This document shows positions 15,792 through 23,094 of a stretch of DNA of 33,302 nt, in pieces. The notes under the pieces are model-generated. The model had not been told where the DNA came from. It did not search any database and saw nothing but the letters and a program-made list of their open reading frames with translations. This DNA comes from Candidatus Treponema equifaecale (GTDB lineage Bacteria > Spirochaetota > Spirochaetia > Treponematales > Treponemataceae), in contig JAGHUJ010000028.1 in the NCBI GenBank assembly GCA_018064905.1, forward strand, positions 1 to 33,302, in the 5' to 3' direction. Made by a program: the position numbers and the translations under genes. Every line of letters starts with the position of its first letter. Position 1 is the stretch's first letter.

Positions 15792-16746
15792 ATCGATAAA
15801 CGTACTCCTGTCAGATGACTCTGTTCAGTTTTGCCATTATACGACAGAGAAAAAGAATGCTGCAAAATGGCTAAGTATAAAAGATTTAAAAGAATGCTTT
15901 GAATATTCAAAAGCTAATAAGATTAATATCAATGTTGTATTTCCAGAATCACCTATACCACAAGATATAAAAAGTGTTCTTGAAAATGAAGATTACTGCA
16001 GCATACAGCATTATTCAGAGCATAATATTGCAGACGTGAATGTTCTTTATGCAAATGATATTGAACATTCAACTTTTAACAATTCTGAGGAATTTGTTTT
16101 TATAATTTTAATTGAAAAGAAAGATGTTGCAAAATACCCAGTAATTCTTAAACAGATGCAGAAAAAGTTTAAAAAATTATCATTTATCATAACAGATATC
16201 GAATTCTGGACTGAAAAAGATTTGATAAATTATGAAAATGTTCTCAACACGTGTTTCGACTTATTGGTAAGTATTTATAAAGATACAAAAGAAAAATTAC
16301 CTGAAATAAACTTTGTTACAGACAGATGGTTTTTAGTTCAAGAAAATAGTTGCAATGCTGGAATTCGTCATTACACATTGGCACCAGACGGTAATATCTA
16401 TTTATGTCCAGCATTTTATTTTGCGAATAAACAAGATATTGGAAATATAGGTAATGTAAAAATCTTAAATGAACATTTACTAAAATATGATTATGCACCA
16501 ATTTGCAAAGAATGTGATGCATATCATTGCAACAGATGTGTTTTTCAAAACAAGATTTCAACAAATGAATTAAATATTCCTTCCTATCAACAATGTGTAA
16601 TTTCTCATTTAGAAAGAGAATTATCCAGAAAACTTTTGTGCAAGCTCAAATTATTAAATCCCCTATTTAATCAAATCATCGACTTTAAGGAAAATAATTA
16701 TACAGACCCACTGGTAAAAAAAATTCAGAAACAACACTCTTTTTAA
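15784..16746 (+). CDS. SPASM-domain partner protein lacking the radical SAM motif (CXXX peptide maturase-like)
   Basis: This 320-residue protein has seven SPASM-type cysteines at 190, 208, 241, 244, 249, 252 and 271. It has no CxxxCxxC at the N-terminus, so it should not cleave SAM itself. The N-terminal 180 residues look like a degenerate alpha/beta barrel. It may bind auxiliary clusters, present the precursor or pair with the true radical SAM enzyme encoded just upstream, with which it overlaps by eight bases. The start at 15784 is supported by GGAGG at 15770-15774. From memory it corresponds to the family called CXXX repeat peptide maturase, though the missing motif makes enzymatic independence doubtful. 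Confidence 0.75.
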   Translation: MIESINVLLSDDSVQFCHYTTEKKNAAKWLSIKDLKECFEYSKANKININVVFPESPIPQDIKSVLENEDYCSIQHYSEHNIADVNVLYANDIEHSTFNNSEEFVFIILIEKKDVAKYPVILKQMQKKFKKLSFIITDIEFWTEKDLINYENVLNTCFDLLVSIYKDTKEKLPEINFVTDRWFLVQENSCNAGIRHYTLAPDGNIYLCPAFYFANKQDIGNIGNVKILNEHLLKYDYAPICKECDAYHCNRCVFQNKISTNELNIPSYQQCVISHLERELSRKLLCKLKLLNPLFNQIIDFKENNYTDPLVKKIQKQHSF

Positions 16747-16757
16747 GGATATATTAT

Positions 16758-17024
16758 ATGAAAATTATTGGAAAAGTTTTACAAGAAGAACGAGATGAGA
16801 TCAAAAATCTATATATGCGAAAACTTTCATTAATTGACTTGGTGAAGTCTTTAAAGGATGATGATGCTATTTATGAAAAAGTAATCTCAGACTTATCTAA
16901 GACAAATGAAAAATTTGAAAACTGGTGGAATGAAATTGGAGCTAAATATTGCTTGGAAGGCAGAGGTTCTACAAGTAATTGGACTATAAATTTCGATACC
17001 TGCGAAATTTCTTTATGTGATTAA
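16758..17024 (+). CDS. Small accessory protein of the CXXX peptide system
   Basis: This 88-residue protein is mostly helical in residues 1-60, with a conserved-looking FENWWNEIGAKY segment and a C-terminal strand WTINFDTCEISLCD. It lies 11 bases after the SPASM partner with SD AAGGATA, as last gene of the operon. From memory it resembles the small 'CXXX repeat peptide modification system protein' family that accompanies these maturases. It has no catalytic motif; binding the leader peptide, as RiPP recognition elements do, is a reasonable guess but is not shown by sequence. A terminator follows at 17097-17143. Confidence 0.7.
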   Translation: MKIIGKVLQEERDEIKNLYMRKLSLIDLVKSLKDDDAIYEKVISDLSKTNEKFENWWNEIGAKYCLEGRGSTSNWTINFDTCEISLCD

Positions 17025-17096
17025 ATTAGCTACTAATCATTATACAATGCTATAAAAAAGAAACCCTTCTTACGTCAGTAGCAATTAGCATATGGC

Positions 17097-17143
17097 AAAA
17101 AAAAGGGCTGTCCCAAAAACAAAGTTTCAAGGCAGCCCTTTTT
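17097..17143. terminator. Bidirectional terminator between the RiPP operon and uxaA
   Basis: GGGCTG (17105-17110) pairs with CAGCCC (17133-17138), flanked by eight A on the left and five T on the right. It can serve both convergent transcripts. Confidence 0.75.
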
Positions 17144-17163
17144 AATCAATCTTCCATCTTCAA

Positions 17164-18732
17164 TTACAATGTTACGCCGTCTTTGAAAATTGCGATTTCA
17201 CGATAACCGTTCTTTTCGTTCTTTGTAACTGCACGGCCAGAACAGATGTCAACAATCTGCTGGAGAAGTGCGTCACGAACCTTGTCTGAAGGTTCATCAA
17301 GAAGACGAGCTGCATCAAAGTCAATCCAGCCAGATTTTTTCTGAGCCAATGGATGGTTTGTTGCAATTTTAACTGTTGGAACTGGTGCTCCAAGTGGTGT
17401 ACCGCGACCTGTAGAGAACAGGATGATGTTTGCACCAGCAGAAGTCATGTCAGTTGTAGAAACGATGTCGTTTCCTGGACCTTCCAAAAGTGTAAGGCCA
17501 ACATTTTCCTGTGGAAGTCTTTCACCGTATTTGAGAACGCCAGTAACTGGAGCCTTACCACCCTTCTGAACACAACCAAGAGATTTGTCTTCCAAAGTTG
17601 TGATACCACCGGCTTTGTTTCCTGGAGAAGGATTTTCGTAGCAAACCTGATTGTGGCGGGCATAGTAATCTTTGAATCCGTTGATGAGGTCAACAGTCTT
17701 GTCAAAGCGAGCCTTGTCAACACAACGGTTCATGAGCATCTGTTCAGCACCGAACATTTCTGGAACTTCTGTAAGCATTACGCGTCCGCCCATACCTGTC
17801 ATTGCATCACAGATACGACCGATGAGAGCGTTTGCAGTGATTCCAGACATACCGTCAGAACCACCGCACTTCATACCAAGAACGATGTCTGTAAGAGGTG
17901 CTGGCTCACGCTTGAATTTACCAGCAAATTCTGCAAGTTCTTTGAGGAGCTTTTTGCCCTGCTCCATTTCATCTTCGTGTTCCTGAGTAACCATGAACTT
18001 AACGCGGTTTTCATCGTATTCGCCCAAGAATTCCTTGAAGTATGGAACGTTACATTCTTCACAACCAAGTGAAACTACAAGAACTGCACCTGCATTTGGA
18101 TGCTTTACAAGGTTTGCAAGAACTTTTGCTGTAGTTTCTTTGTCGCCGCCCATCTGTGAACAGCCATAAGGATGTGTCCATGTGAAAACGCCTTCAATTC
18201 CGCCAACTTCATTAGCCTTTGGTTCACCGCCGCAGAACTGAGCATTTCCCCAGTTTGCAAGATTTTCAGAAATTTTGTTTACACAACCAACAAGTGGAAC
18301 AATCCAGATTTCGTTGCGTGAACCAACTTTTCCGTCTGGACGCTTGTAAACGTTTACAGTTGGAACATTTGTGCGGAGGCTTTCAGTGTCCTTGTACCAT
18401 GCGTCGTAAGCAGCCTTTGCTGCAGGTTCGTTGTATGTGTATTCAAGCTTGTCAGAAAGCAAAGTATGGATGTTGTGAGTGTGAACATGGCATCCAGTTT
18501 TGATTTCTTCTGTAGCAGCACCAATTGGGTAGCCGTACTTGATGATTGGTTCGTCTTTTTTGATGTCGCGGAGTGCGAATTTGTGGCCAGCAGTAATGTC
18601 TTCCTGAAGAGTTACAGTTACTTCTGGAACATTGTCCATTGCTTCGAGAGTTACAGTTGTGCCTTTTACAAGTGGTTCAAGGGCAACGGCAACTACGTCT
18701 GCAGAATTGATTCTGATAGCAATTTTGCTCAT
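17164..18732 (-). CDS. uxaA: Altronate dehydratase family protein (UxaA/GarD type)
   Basis: This full-length 522-residue protein has the N-terminal SAF domain (about residues 1-95, with GCHVHTHNIH) and the large C-terminal dehydratase domain (GCEECNV, KCGGSDGMSGITAN, LLEGPGNDIVSTT). Family members are metal-dependent sugar-acid dehydratases: UxaA converts altronate to 2-keto-3-deoxygluconate in galacturonate use, while GarD acts on galactarate. Altronate is the likelier substrate but the sequence alone does not settle it. No other hexuronate genes are adjacent. The SD GGAG lies seven bases before the ATG. A possible TTGGAT-N17-TAAAGT promoter lies on the minus strand at 18813-18841, upstream of REP-like hairpins. 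Confidence 0.85.
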   Translation of the reverse strand: MSKIAIRINSADVVAVALEPLVKGTTVTLEAMDNVPEVTVTLQEDITAGHKFALRDIKKDEPIIKYGYPIGAATEEIKTGCHVHTHNIHTLLSDKLEYTYNEPAAKAAYDAWYKDTESLRTNVPTVNVYKRPDGKVGSRNEIWIVPLVGCVNKISENLANWGNAQFCGGEPKANEVGGIEGVFTWTHPYGCSQMGGDKETTAKVLANLVKHPNAGAVLVVSLGCEECNVPYFKEFLGEYDENRVKFMVTQEHEDEMEQGKKLLKELAEFAGKFKREPAPLTDIVLGMKCGGSDGMSGITANALIGRICDAMTGMGGRVMLTEVPEMFGAEQMLMNRCVDKARFDKTVDLINGFKDYYARHNQVCYENPSPGNKAGGITTLEDKSLGCVQKGGKAPVTGVLKYGERLPQENVGLTLLEGPGNDIVSTTDMTSAGANIILFSTGRGTPLGAPVPTVKIATNHPLAQKKSGWIDFDAARLLDEPSDKVRDALLQQIVDICSGRAVTKNEKNGYREIAIFKDGVTL

Positions 18733-18746
18733 TTAAAGCTCCATGT

Positions 18747-18810
18747 GGTCATTGAGCCTGTTGAAATGACCAGAGATTTGTTAAAGGTGGTTTGAACAGG
18801 CTCAACCACC
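18747..18810. repeat. REP-like palindrome pair upstream of uxaA
   Basis: Two adjacent palindromes occur: GGTCATT...AATGACC (18747-18771) and GGTGGTT...AACCACC (18786-18810). Their centres contain GAGCCTGTT and its complement AACAGGCTC, so the two can also pair with each other. The second matches the palindrome within the terminator at 13267-13292, and the first resembles those at 21017 and 21447. Confidence 0.6.
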
Positions 18811-18874
18811 GTACTTTATTCAATTCTAATATGAAATCCAAAAAATGTATATTGTGAAAATTCACGCTAAAATC

Positions 18875-18902
18875 TTGACTTCTGGCTAATTTTTTATATA
18901 TT
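18875..18902 (+). promoter_or_regulatory. Promoter of the toxin-antitoxin operon (leaderless type)
   Basis: TTGACT (18875-18880) and TATATT (18897-18902) are separated by 16 bases, and the -10 box ends six bases before the antitoxin ATG. A palindrome GTGAA-AA-TTCAC (18854-18865) lies just upstream and could be an operator. Confidence 0.55.
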
Positions 18903-18908
18903 TAAACT

Positions 18909-19196
18909 ATGTGCAGAGCATCTATTTACGAAGCCCGGAACAATCTTTCGGCATATATTAAAACCGCAGAAAATGGAGAAGTTGTTGAACTCACCCGTCA
19001 TGATAAGCCTGTTGCTGTTATTTTGAGCTGGACAGATTATGAAAATGAGGTGTTGAAATCAAATTCAAAAAAAACAAACTGGCTGTCCGACTGGAGAGAA
19101 AAAAACAAGGATTTGCTGGAAGAATTTGGTGATGATGACTGGCTTCACCGTGACAGAAGGCACCCTCCAAAAAACTATGGAAAATGTTTTGATTAA
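18909..19196 (+). CDS. Phd/YefM-type antitoxin
   Basis: This 95-residue protein has the Phd/YefM N-terminal DNA-binding fold: SIYEARNNLSAYIKTAENGEVVELTRHDKPVAVILSW-type sequence in about 40 residues. An acidic C-terminal part (KDLLEEFGDDDW) probably wraps the toxin. It should neutralise the PIN-domain RNase encoded 15 bases downstream and repress their shared promoter. The start has no SD and lies six bases after the -10 box, so the antitoxin message is probably leaderless while the toxin has a good SD. That difference could set their relative synthesis, which is inference. Confidence 0.87.
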   Translation: MCRASIYEARNNLSAYIKTAENGEVVELTRHDKPVAVILSWTDYENEVLKSNSKKTNWLSDWREKNKDLLEEFGDDDWLHRDRRHPPKNYGKCFD

Positions 19197-19211
19197 TAGG
19201 AGATGTAAAAA

Positions 19212-19637
19212 ATGAATCCAGTTTATCTTCTTGATACAAATGTGGTTTCTGAATTTACGAAGCCATATCCAAATGAAAATGTAATCCAGTCTTATGAAGC
19301 TTATCGAACAATAAGTGCAATTTCTTCAGTTACTTGGCAAGAATTGGTTCATGGTGTTGAAAGGCTTCCTGATGGAAAAAGAAAGTCCAGACTGCAGAAT
19401 TTTATTGATGGACTGCAGAACAATGTTCCCATCATAGAATACGACGCTTTTGCTGCAAGAATCTGCGGGGAAGTTCAGGCAAAGTGCGAAAATCAGGGTG
19501 TTTCTCTGGGTTCCTACGATTCTCAGATTGCGGCTACGGCTCTTGCAAACGGAATGATTCTCGTTACCCATAACACCAGAGATTTTGAGCCATTCTGCCA
19601 GAATTCCTCCCTCAGCATGGTGGATTGGGCCAGCTAA
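19212..19637 (+). CDS. vapC: VapC-family PIN-domain toxin
   Basis: This 141-residue PIN-domain ribonuclease has the acidic metal-binding residues in place: Asp8 in LLDTNVVSE, Glu44 in WQELVHG, Asp103 in YDSQIAATAL and Asp124 in NTRDF. VapC toxins typically cut tRNA or rRNA and halt translation when not bound by antitoxin. The active site appears intact, so the module is probably functional. SD AGGAGATG precedes the ATG. It pairs with a Phd/YefM antitoxin, a common combination. The RNA target cannot be read from sequence. Confidence 0.9.
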   Translation: MNPVYLLDTNVVSEFTKPYPNENVIQSYEAYRTISAISSVTWQELVHGVERLPDGKRKSRLQNFIDGLQNNVPIIEYDAFAARICGEVQAKCENQGVSLGSYDSQIAATALANGMILVTHNTRDFEPFCQNSSLSMVDWAS

Positions 19638-19717
19638 ATTTTCCAAAAAATTTCTGCTTTTTTTTATAAAAATTCGACTTTCTCACAAGTTTATCTAACA
19701 TTATTTATATAGAAGAT

Positions 19718-19746
19718 TTGTGATGAAAGTTGAAATTTGATAAAAT
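19718..19746 (+). promoter_or_regulatory. Sigma70-type promoter of the pnt operon
   Basis: TTGTGA (19718-19723) and TAAAAT (19741-19746) are separated by exactly 17 bases. Transcription would start near 19753, giving a leader of about 127 bases before pntAA. Confidence 0.6.
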
Positions 19747-19754
19747 ATCGGCGT

Positions 19755-19877
19755 ATTCCTAAAAATCAAATTTTTAGGAATTCCATTAGTGTTTTGGATA
19801 ACTGAAACTTAAAAGGGGCTTGATAGAGTGCGTTGCACTTTTAATTTTGAGTTCCTGTCAAATTTTATAGGAGACAG
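19755..19877 (+). promoter_or_regulatory. Structured 5' leader of the pnt operon
   Basis: A perfect 12-base inverted repeat ATTCCTAAAAAT/ATTTTTAGGAAT with a three-base spacer (19755-19781) begins at the expected transcription start. A short AGTGC-gtt-GCACT hairpin followed by TTTT is at 19827-19839. CTGTC (19855-19859) can pair with GACAG (19873-19877), which puts most of the SD in the loop. No known riboswitch class was recognised. Control of transhydrogenase expression is inference. Confidence 0.45.
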
Positions 19878-19879
19878 AT

Positions 19880-21010
19880 ATGAAAAAAGTTCTTGTCTGT
19901 AAGGAAAAGGATGAGCGCGAGACACGCGTTGCTCTTATTCCTGATGATGTAAAGAAACTTGTTCCAATGGGCTTTGAAATCAAAGTCGTTGCAGGAGCAG
20001 GTTCAAAAAGTGGCTTTACTGATGAAGCTTACAAGGCTGCCGGTGCCACAATCGTTGATTCGGAAGAGTCGGCTTATGCTGATTCTGAAATCGTTGTAAG
20101 AATCATGAAGCCTGAGTCAATTTCGGGCCTCAAAAAAGATACTCTTCACCTGAGCTACATGGATCCATTCAACAACAAGGAATTGCTCAATGAATTTGCT
20201 TCAAACGGAATTCAGGCTGTTTCTCTGGAAATGATTCCTCGTACAACTCTTGCTCAGAAAATGGACGTTCAGTCTTCACAAACTTCTTTGGCAGGTTATG
20301 TTGCAGTTCTCAATGCAGCTGCAAAACTTCCAAAAATCCTTCCTATGATGGTTACTCCAGCTGGTACAATCAATCCTGCACGTGTTTTCATCATCGGTGT
20401 TGGTGTTGCAGGTCTTCAGGCTATCGCTACTGCAAAACGTCTTGGTGCTCGTGTTGACGCATTTGATACTCGTCCTGTTGTTGAAGAGCAGGTTAAATCT
20501 TTGGGTGCTTCATTTGTAAAAATCGACCTTGGTGAAATGGGTCAGACTTCTCAGGGATATGCTAAGGAACTTACTCCAGAGCAGATTGCAAAACAGAAGG
20601 AAGCTCAGGCTAAAGTTTGTGAAAAAGCAAATATCGTAATCACAACTGCCAAAGTTTTCGGACGCAAAGCTCCACGTCTTATCGAAAAAAATGTAATCGA
20701 CAGAATGATGCCAGGTTCAATCATTGTTGATATGGCTTGTTCAACTGGTGGAAATGTTGAAGGTTCAAAGCTCTTTGAAAATGTTGTTACAGAAAACGGC
20801 GTAACAATCATGTCTGGAGATTTGCTTGAACGTCAGGTTCCGTATGATGCTTCAAAAATGTTCTCTGGAAACATCACAGCATTCCTTACACATGCTGGTT
20901 TCTATGACAAAGAAGCTAAAGAATTCAAAGTTAATCTTGAAGATGAAATCATGAAGGGCTGTCTCCTCACAAAAGACGGACAGATTATTCACGAGAGATT
21001 CAAGGCATAA
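19880..21010 (+). CDS. pntAA: NAD(P) transhydrogenase alpha subunit, NAD(H)-binding part
   Basis: This is the soluble domain I of proton-translocating transhydrogenase, which exchanges hydride between NAD(H) and NADP(H). The 376-residue protein starts with KEKDERETRVALIPDDV, typical of the alanine dehydrogenase/PNT N-terminal domain, and has a Rossmann motif GVGVAGLQAIATAKRLGA. It lacks membrane segments; those are encoded separately by pntAB and pntB, the three-gene arrangement of Rhodospirillum rubrum rather than the two-gene form of E. coli. The SD TAGGAG precedes the ATG. A REP-like element separates it from pntAB. Confidence 0.95.
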   Translation: MKKVLVCKEKDERETRVALIPDDVKKLVPMGFEIKVVAGAGSKSGFTDEAYKAAGATIVDSEESAYADSEIVVRIMKPESISGLKKDTLHLSYMDPFNNKELLNEFASNGIQAVSLEMIPRTTLAQKMDVQSSQTSLAGYVAVLNAAAKLPKILPMMVTPAGTINPARVFIIGVGVAGLQAIATAKRLGARVDAFDTRPVVEEQVKSLGASFVKIDLGEMGQTSQGYAKELTPEQIAKQKEAQAKVCEKANIVITTAKVFGRKAPRLIEKNVIDRMMPGSIIVDMACSTGGNVEGSKLFENVVTENGVTIMSGDLLERQVPYDASKMFSGNITAFLTHAGFYDKEAKEFKVNLEDEIMKGCLLTKDGQIIHERFKA

Positions 21011-21016
21011 GATTTT

Positions 21017-21099
21017 TGTCATTTCGAGCGTAGTCGAGAAATCTATAATACGATTGAAGTAACAGATTTCTCCATTCGCTTCGCTCAGTCGAAATGACA
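21017..21099. repeat. REP-like inverted repeat between pntAA and pntAB
   Basis: TGTCATTTCGA (21017-21027) is the exact inverse of TCGAAATGACA (21089-21099), and an inner pair GAGAAATCT (21036-21044)/AGATTTCTC (21064-21072) extends the stem. A third half-site GAAATGACA is at 21117-21125. The unit lies inside an operon, so it would fold in the pnt mRNA. Confidence 0.7.
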
Positions 21100-21146
21100 T
21101 TGGTAATATATCACTAGAAATGACAGTGATAAAACAGGAGAAAATT

Positions 21147-21440
21147 ATGGATATAATGCTTATTTTCGTATTCGTTATCGCAGCTTTTTTGGGTCTTGAA
21201 CTCATTGCAAAAGTTCCTTCACAGCTGCACACACCATTGATGTCTGGTACAAATGCCATCTCTGGTATCACAGTTGTTGGTGCTATTTCCATCACAGCTG
21301 CCGCAGTAACAATCGGCGGAAAAGTTGGTGCAATCCTCGGATTCCTCGCAATCGTATTTGCTACTATCAACGTAATCGGTGGTTACATGGTAACAGACCG
21401 CATGCTTGGTATGTTCAAGAAAAAGGAGGAAAAGAAATAG
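21147..21440 (+). CDS. pntAB: NAD(P) transhydrogenase alpha subunit, small membrane part
   Basis: This 97-residue protein has three predicted transmembrane helices (ML IFVFVIAAFLGLELI region, an ISGITVVGAISITAAAV region and a GAILGFLAIVFATINVI region), as expected for PntAB. It contains HTPLMSGTNAISGI, a conserved feature of the subunit. The start at 21147 follows CAGGAG; the longer reading from 21120 begins within the REP-like sequence and is not favoured. It forms the proton channel with PntB in the inner membrane. A REP-like sequence follows its stop. Confidence 0.93.
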   Translation: MDIMLIFVFVIAAFLGLELIAKVPSQLHTPLMSGTNAISGITVVGAISITAAAVTIGGKVGAILGFLAIVFATINVIGGYMVTDRMLGMFKKKEEKK

Positions 21441-21446
21441 CGTAAC

Positions 21447-21473
21447 TGTCATTTCGAGCCTGGTCGAGGTGAC
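21447..21473. repeat. REP-like half element between pntAB and pntB
   Basis: The sequence begins TGTCATTTCGAGCC, shared with the element at 21017, and ends TCGAGGTGAC. Arms GTCA/TGAC and TCGA/TCGA make an imperfect palindrome. The GGAG that follows at 21475-21478 is the only purine-rich SD-like sequence before pntB but is over 20 bases from its ATG. Confidence 0.5.
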
Positions 21474-21498
21474 GGAGAAAACTTTTTCTTAAACAATT

Positions 21499-22953
21499 AT
21501 GAATGATACATTGATTAAAATTCTTTACATGATTTCTTGTATTTTCTTTATTCGAGGAATCAAACTTTTGGGTAAAACAGCTACAGCTCGCAAAGGTAAC
21601 TTCTACTCAGCAGTTGGTATGCTCATTGCCGTTGTAACAGTTCTTGTTCAGAAAGATGTAATGTCAGCATGGTCTTTCGATGCAGCTAAGGCTCCATTTG
21701 GAGTTTCAATTCTTGCCAACGGTTATGTTCGGATTGCTGCCGCAGTTCTTATTGGAACTGTAATTGGTGCAATCTGGTCAAAGAAAGTTCAGATGACAGG
21801 AATGCCTGAGCTTGTTGCTTTGTTCAACGGTTTTGGTGGTCTTTCTTCACTTCTCGTAGCTTTGACACAGTACATTGCAGCTCCAAAAGGTGATGCTTTC
21901 TCTGCTGTTTCATTGGGACTCACAATCGCAATCGGTGCTGTAGCTTTCACAGGTTCTCTGGTAGCCTGGGGAAAACTTTCTGGAAAAATGACATTCAAAG
22001 GCTGGGTAATTCCTGCTAAAAATGCCGTAAACGGTGTTCTCTGTGTACTTGGTCTTGTTGCAATTGTTGCTTACTCTTTCTTCAATGCAGAAAATCCATT
22101 CGGTCTTGCTGAAATCGAAAAATTCGGAGTAATTGCTTCAACTGTAATCTTCCTCCTTTTGGGATTCACAATGGTAATTCCAATCGGTGGCGGTGACATG
22201 CCAGTTATCATTTCTTTCTTGAACGCTTTGTCAGGTCTGGCTGCTGCATTTGCTGGTTTTGCAATCAACAACACTGTACTTGTAGTTTCAGGATGTCTCG
22301 TAGGTGCTTCTGGTCTCATCCTTACTTTGATTATGTGTAAGGCCATGAACAGAACATTTGCTTCACTCCTCTTTAAAACATTTGGTGGAGCAAAGAAGAA
22401 GGGTGCTGCTGGTCCTGCAAAAGAACCAAAGGCTATGTCTGTTGAAGATGCTTACATGATTCTTGAAGCTGCAAAGAGCGTAGTTGTAGTTCCAGGTTAC
22501 GGTATGGCAGTTGCACAGGCTCAGCACGCTGTAAAGGAATTGAGCGACAAACTCGAAGCAAATGGTGCAGAAGTAAACTTTGCAATTCACCCTGTTGCTG
22601 GTCGTATGCCAGGACACATGAACGTTCTTTTGGCAGAAGCAAATGTTCCTTACGAACAGCTCAAAACTTCTGATGAAATGAACCCACAGATGAGCAATGT
22701 TGATGTAGCAATCGTAATCGGTGCAAACGACGTAGTAAACCCAGATGCAATCAACGACGAATCATCACCACTTTATGGTATGCCAATCGTAAATGCCCAC
22801 GAAGCCCGCACAGTATTCGTACTCAAACGCGGTAAAGGTACAGGCTTCTCTGGCGTAGAAAACCCATTGTTCACAAACGACAACACAGTAATGATCTACG
22901 GAGATGCTAAACAGACAGTATCTCAGCTTGTTTCTGAATTTGATTCGGAATAG
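21499..22953 (+). CDS. pntB: NAD(P) transhydrogenase beta subunit
   Basis: PntB is the membrane subunit with the NADP(H)-binding domain III. The 484-residue protein has about nine hydrophobic segments in the first 290 residues, including GMPELVALFNGFGGLSS and IPIGGGDMPVIISFLNALSG, both conserved. The soluble C-terminal domain has the nucleotide motif VVPGYGMAVAQAQ and GANDVVNP. With PntAA and PntAB it couples inward proton flow to NADPH formation. There is no well-placed SD: the nearest GGAG is over 20 bases away, perhaps because a REP-like sequence sits in the intergenic space. A strong terminator follows. Confidence 0.96.
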   Translation: MNDTLIKILYMISCIFFIRGIKLLGKTATARKGNFYSAVGMLIAVVTVLVQKDVMSAWSFDAAKAPFGVSILANGYVRIAAAVLIGTVIGAIWSKKVQMTGMPELVALFNGFGGLSSLLVALTQYIAAPKGDAFSAVSLGLTIAIGAVAFTGSLVAWGKLSGKMTFKGWVIPAKNAVNGVLCVLGLVAIVAYSFFNAENPFGLAEIEKFGVIASTVIFLLLGFTMVIPIGGGDMPVIISFLNALSGLAAAFAGFAINNTVLVVSGCLVGASGLILTLIMCKAMNRTFASLLFKTFGGAKKKGAAGPAKEPKAMSVEDAYMILEAAKSVVVVPGYGMAVAQAQHAVKELSDKLEANGAEVNFAIHPVAGRMPGHMNVLLAEANVPYEQLKTSDEMNPQMSNVDVAIVIGANDVVNPDAINDESSPLYGMPIVNAHEARTVFVLKRGKGTGFSGVENPLFTNDNTVMIYGDAKQTVSQLVSEFDSE

Positions 22954-22983
22954 AAATAAGGTAGATTCATAACCCAATTTAAC

Positions 22984-23015
22984 CTCCAGCTGATATTTTG
23001 GCTGGAGTTTTTTTT
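22984..23015 (+). terminator. Intrinsic terminator of the pnt operon
   Basis: CTCCAGC (22984-22990) pairs with GCTGGAG (23001-23007), followed by eight T. Confidence 0.88.
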
Positions 23016-23027
23016 GTTGCTTTAAAA

Positions 23028-23082
23028 CAGTAAAAAGAGTTAAAATCAGTAAACAACAGTAAAAGAAAATTAAAACAGTAAA
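23028..23082. promoter_or_regulatory. Four CAGTAAA direct repeats upstream of an AAA ATPase
   Basis: CAGTAAA occurs at 23028-23034, 23047-23053, 23057-23063 and 23076-23082. The start-to-start spacings are 19, 10 and 19 bases, close to whole helical turns. Most copies are extended as TTAAAAcAGTAAA. A TAAAAT at 23041-23046 could be the -10 box, so the array would overlap the promoter. A regulator binding site is inferred. Confidence 0.45.
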
Positions 23083-23094
23083 GAGAGGGGAATA

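Noticed and set aside
17353-18072. 239-codon open frame opposite uxaA
   Set aside because: It is antisense to a conserved dehydratase. Its Cys/Phe/Trp-rich composition is typical of complementary-strand reading of a biased gene.
19827-19839. Short hairpin plus TTTT before pntAA as a true intrinsic terminator
   Set aside because: The stem has only five pairs and the T-run is four bases, too weak to call; kept only as part of the leader.
20852-21370. 172-codon minus-strand frame crossing pntAA and pntAB
   Set aside because: It spans two conserved genes and a REP-like element in antisense, with no motif.
23021-23082. CRISPR array
   Set aside because: The repeats are seven bases with 3-12 base gaps, far too short, and no cas genes are present.
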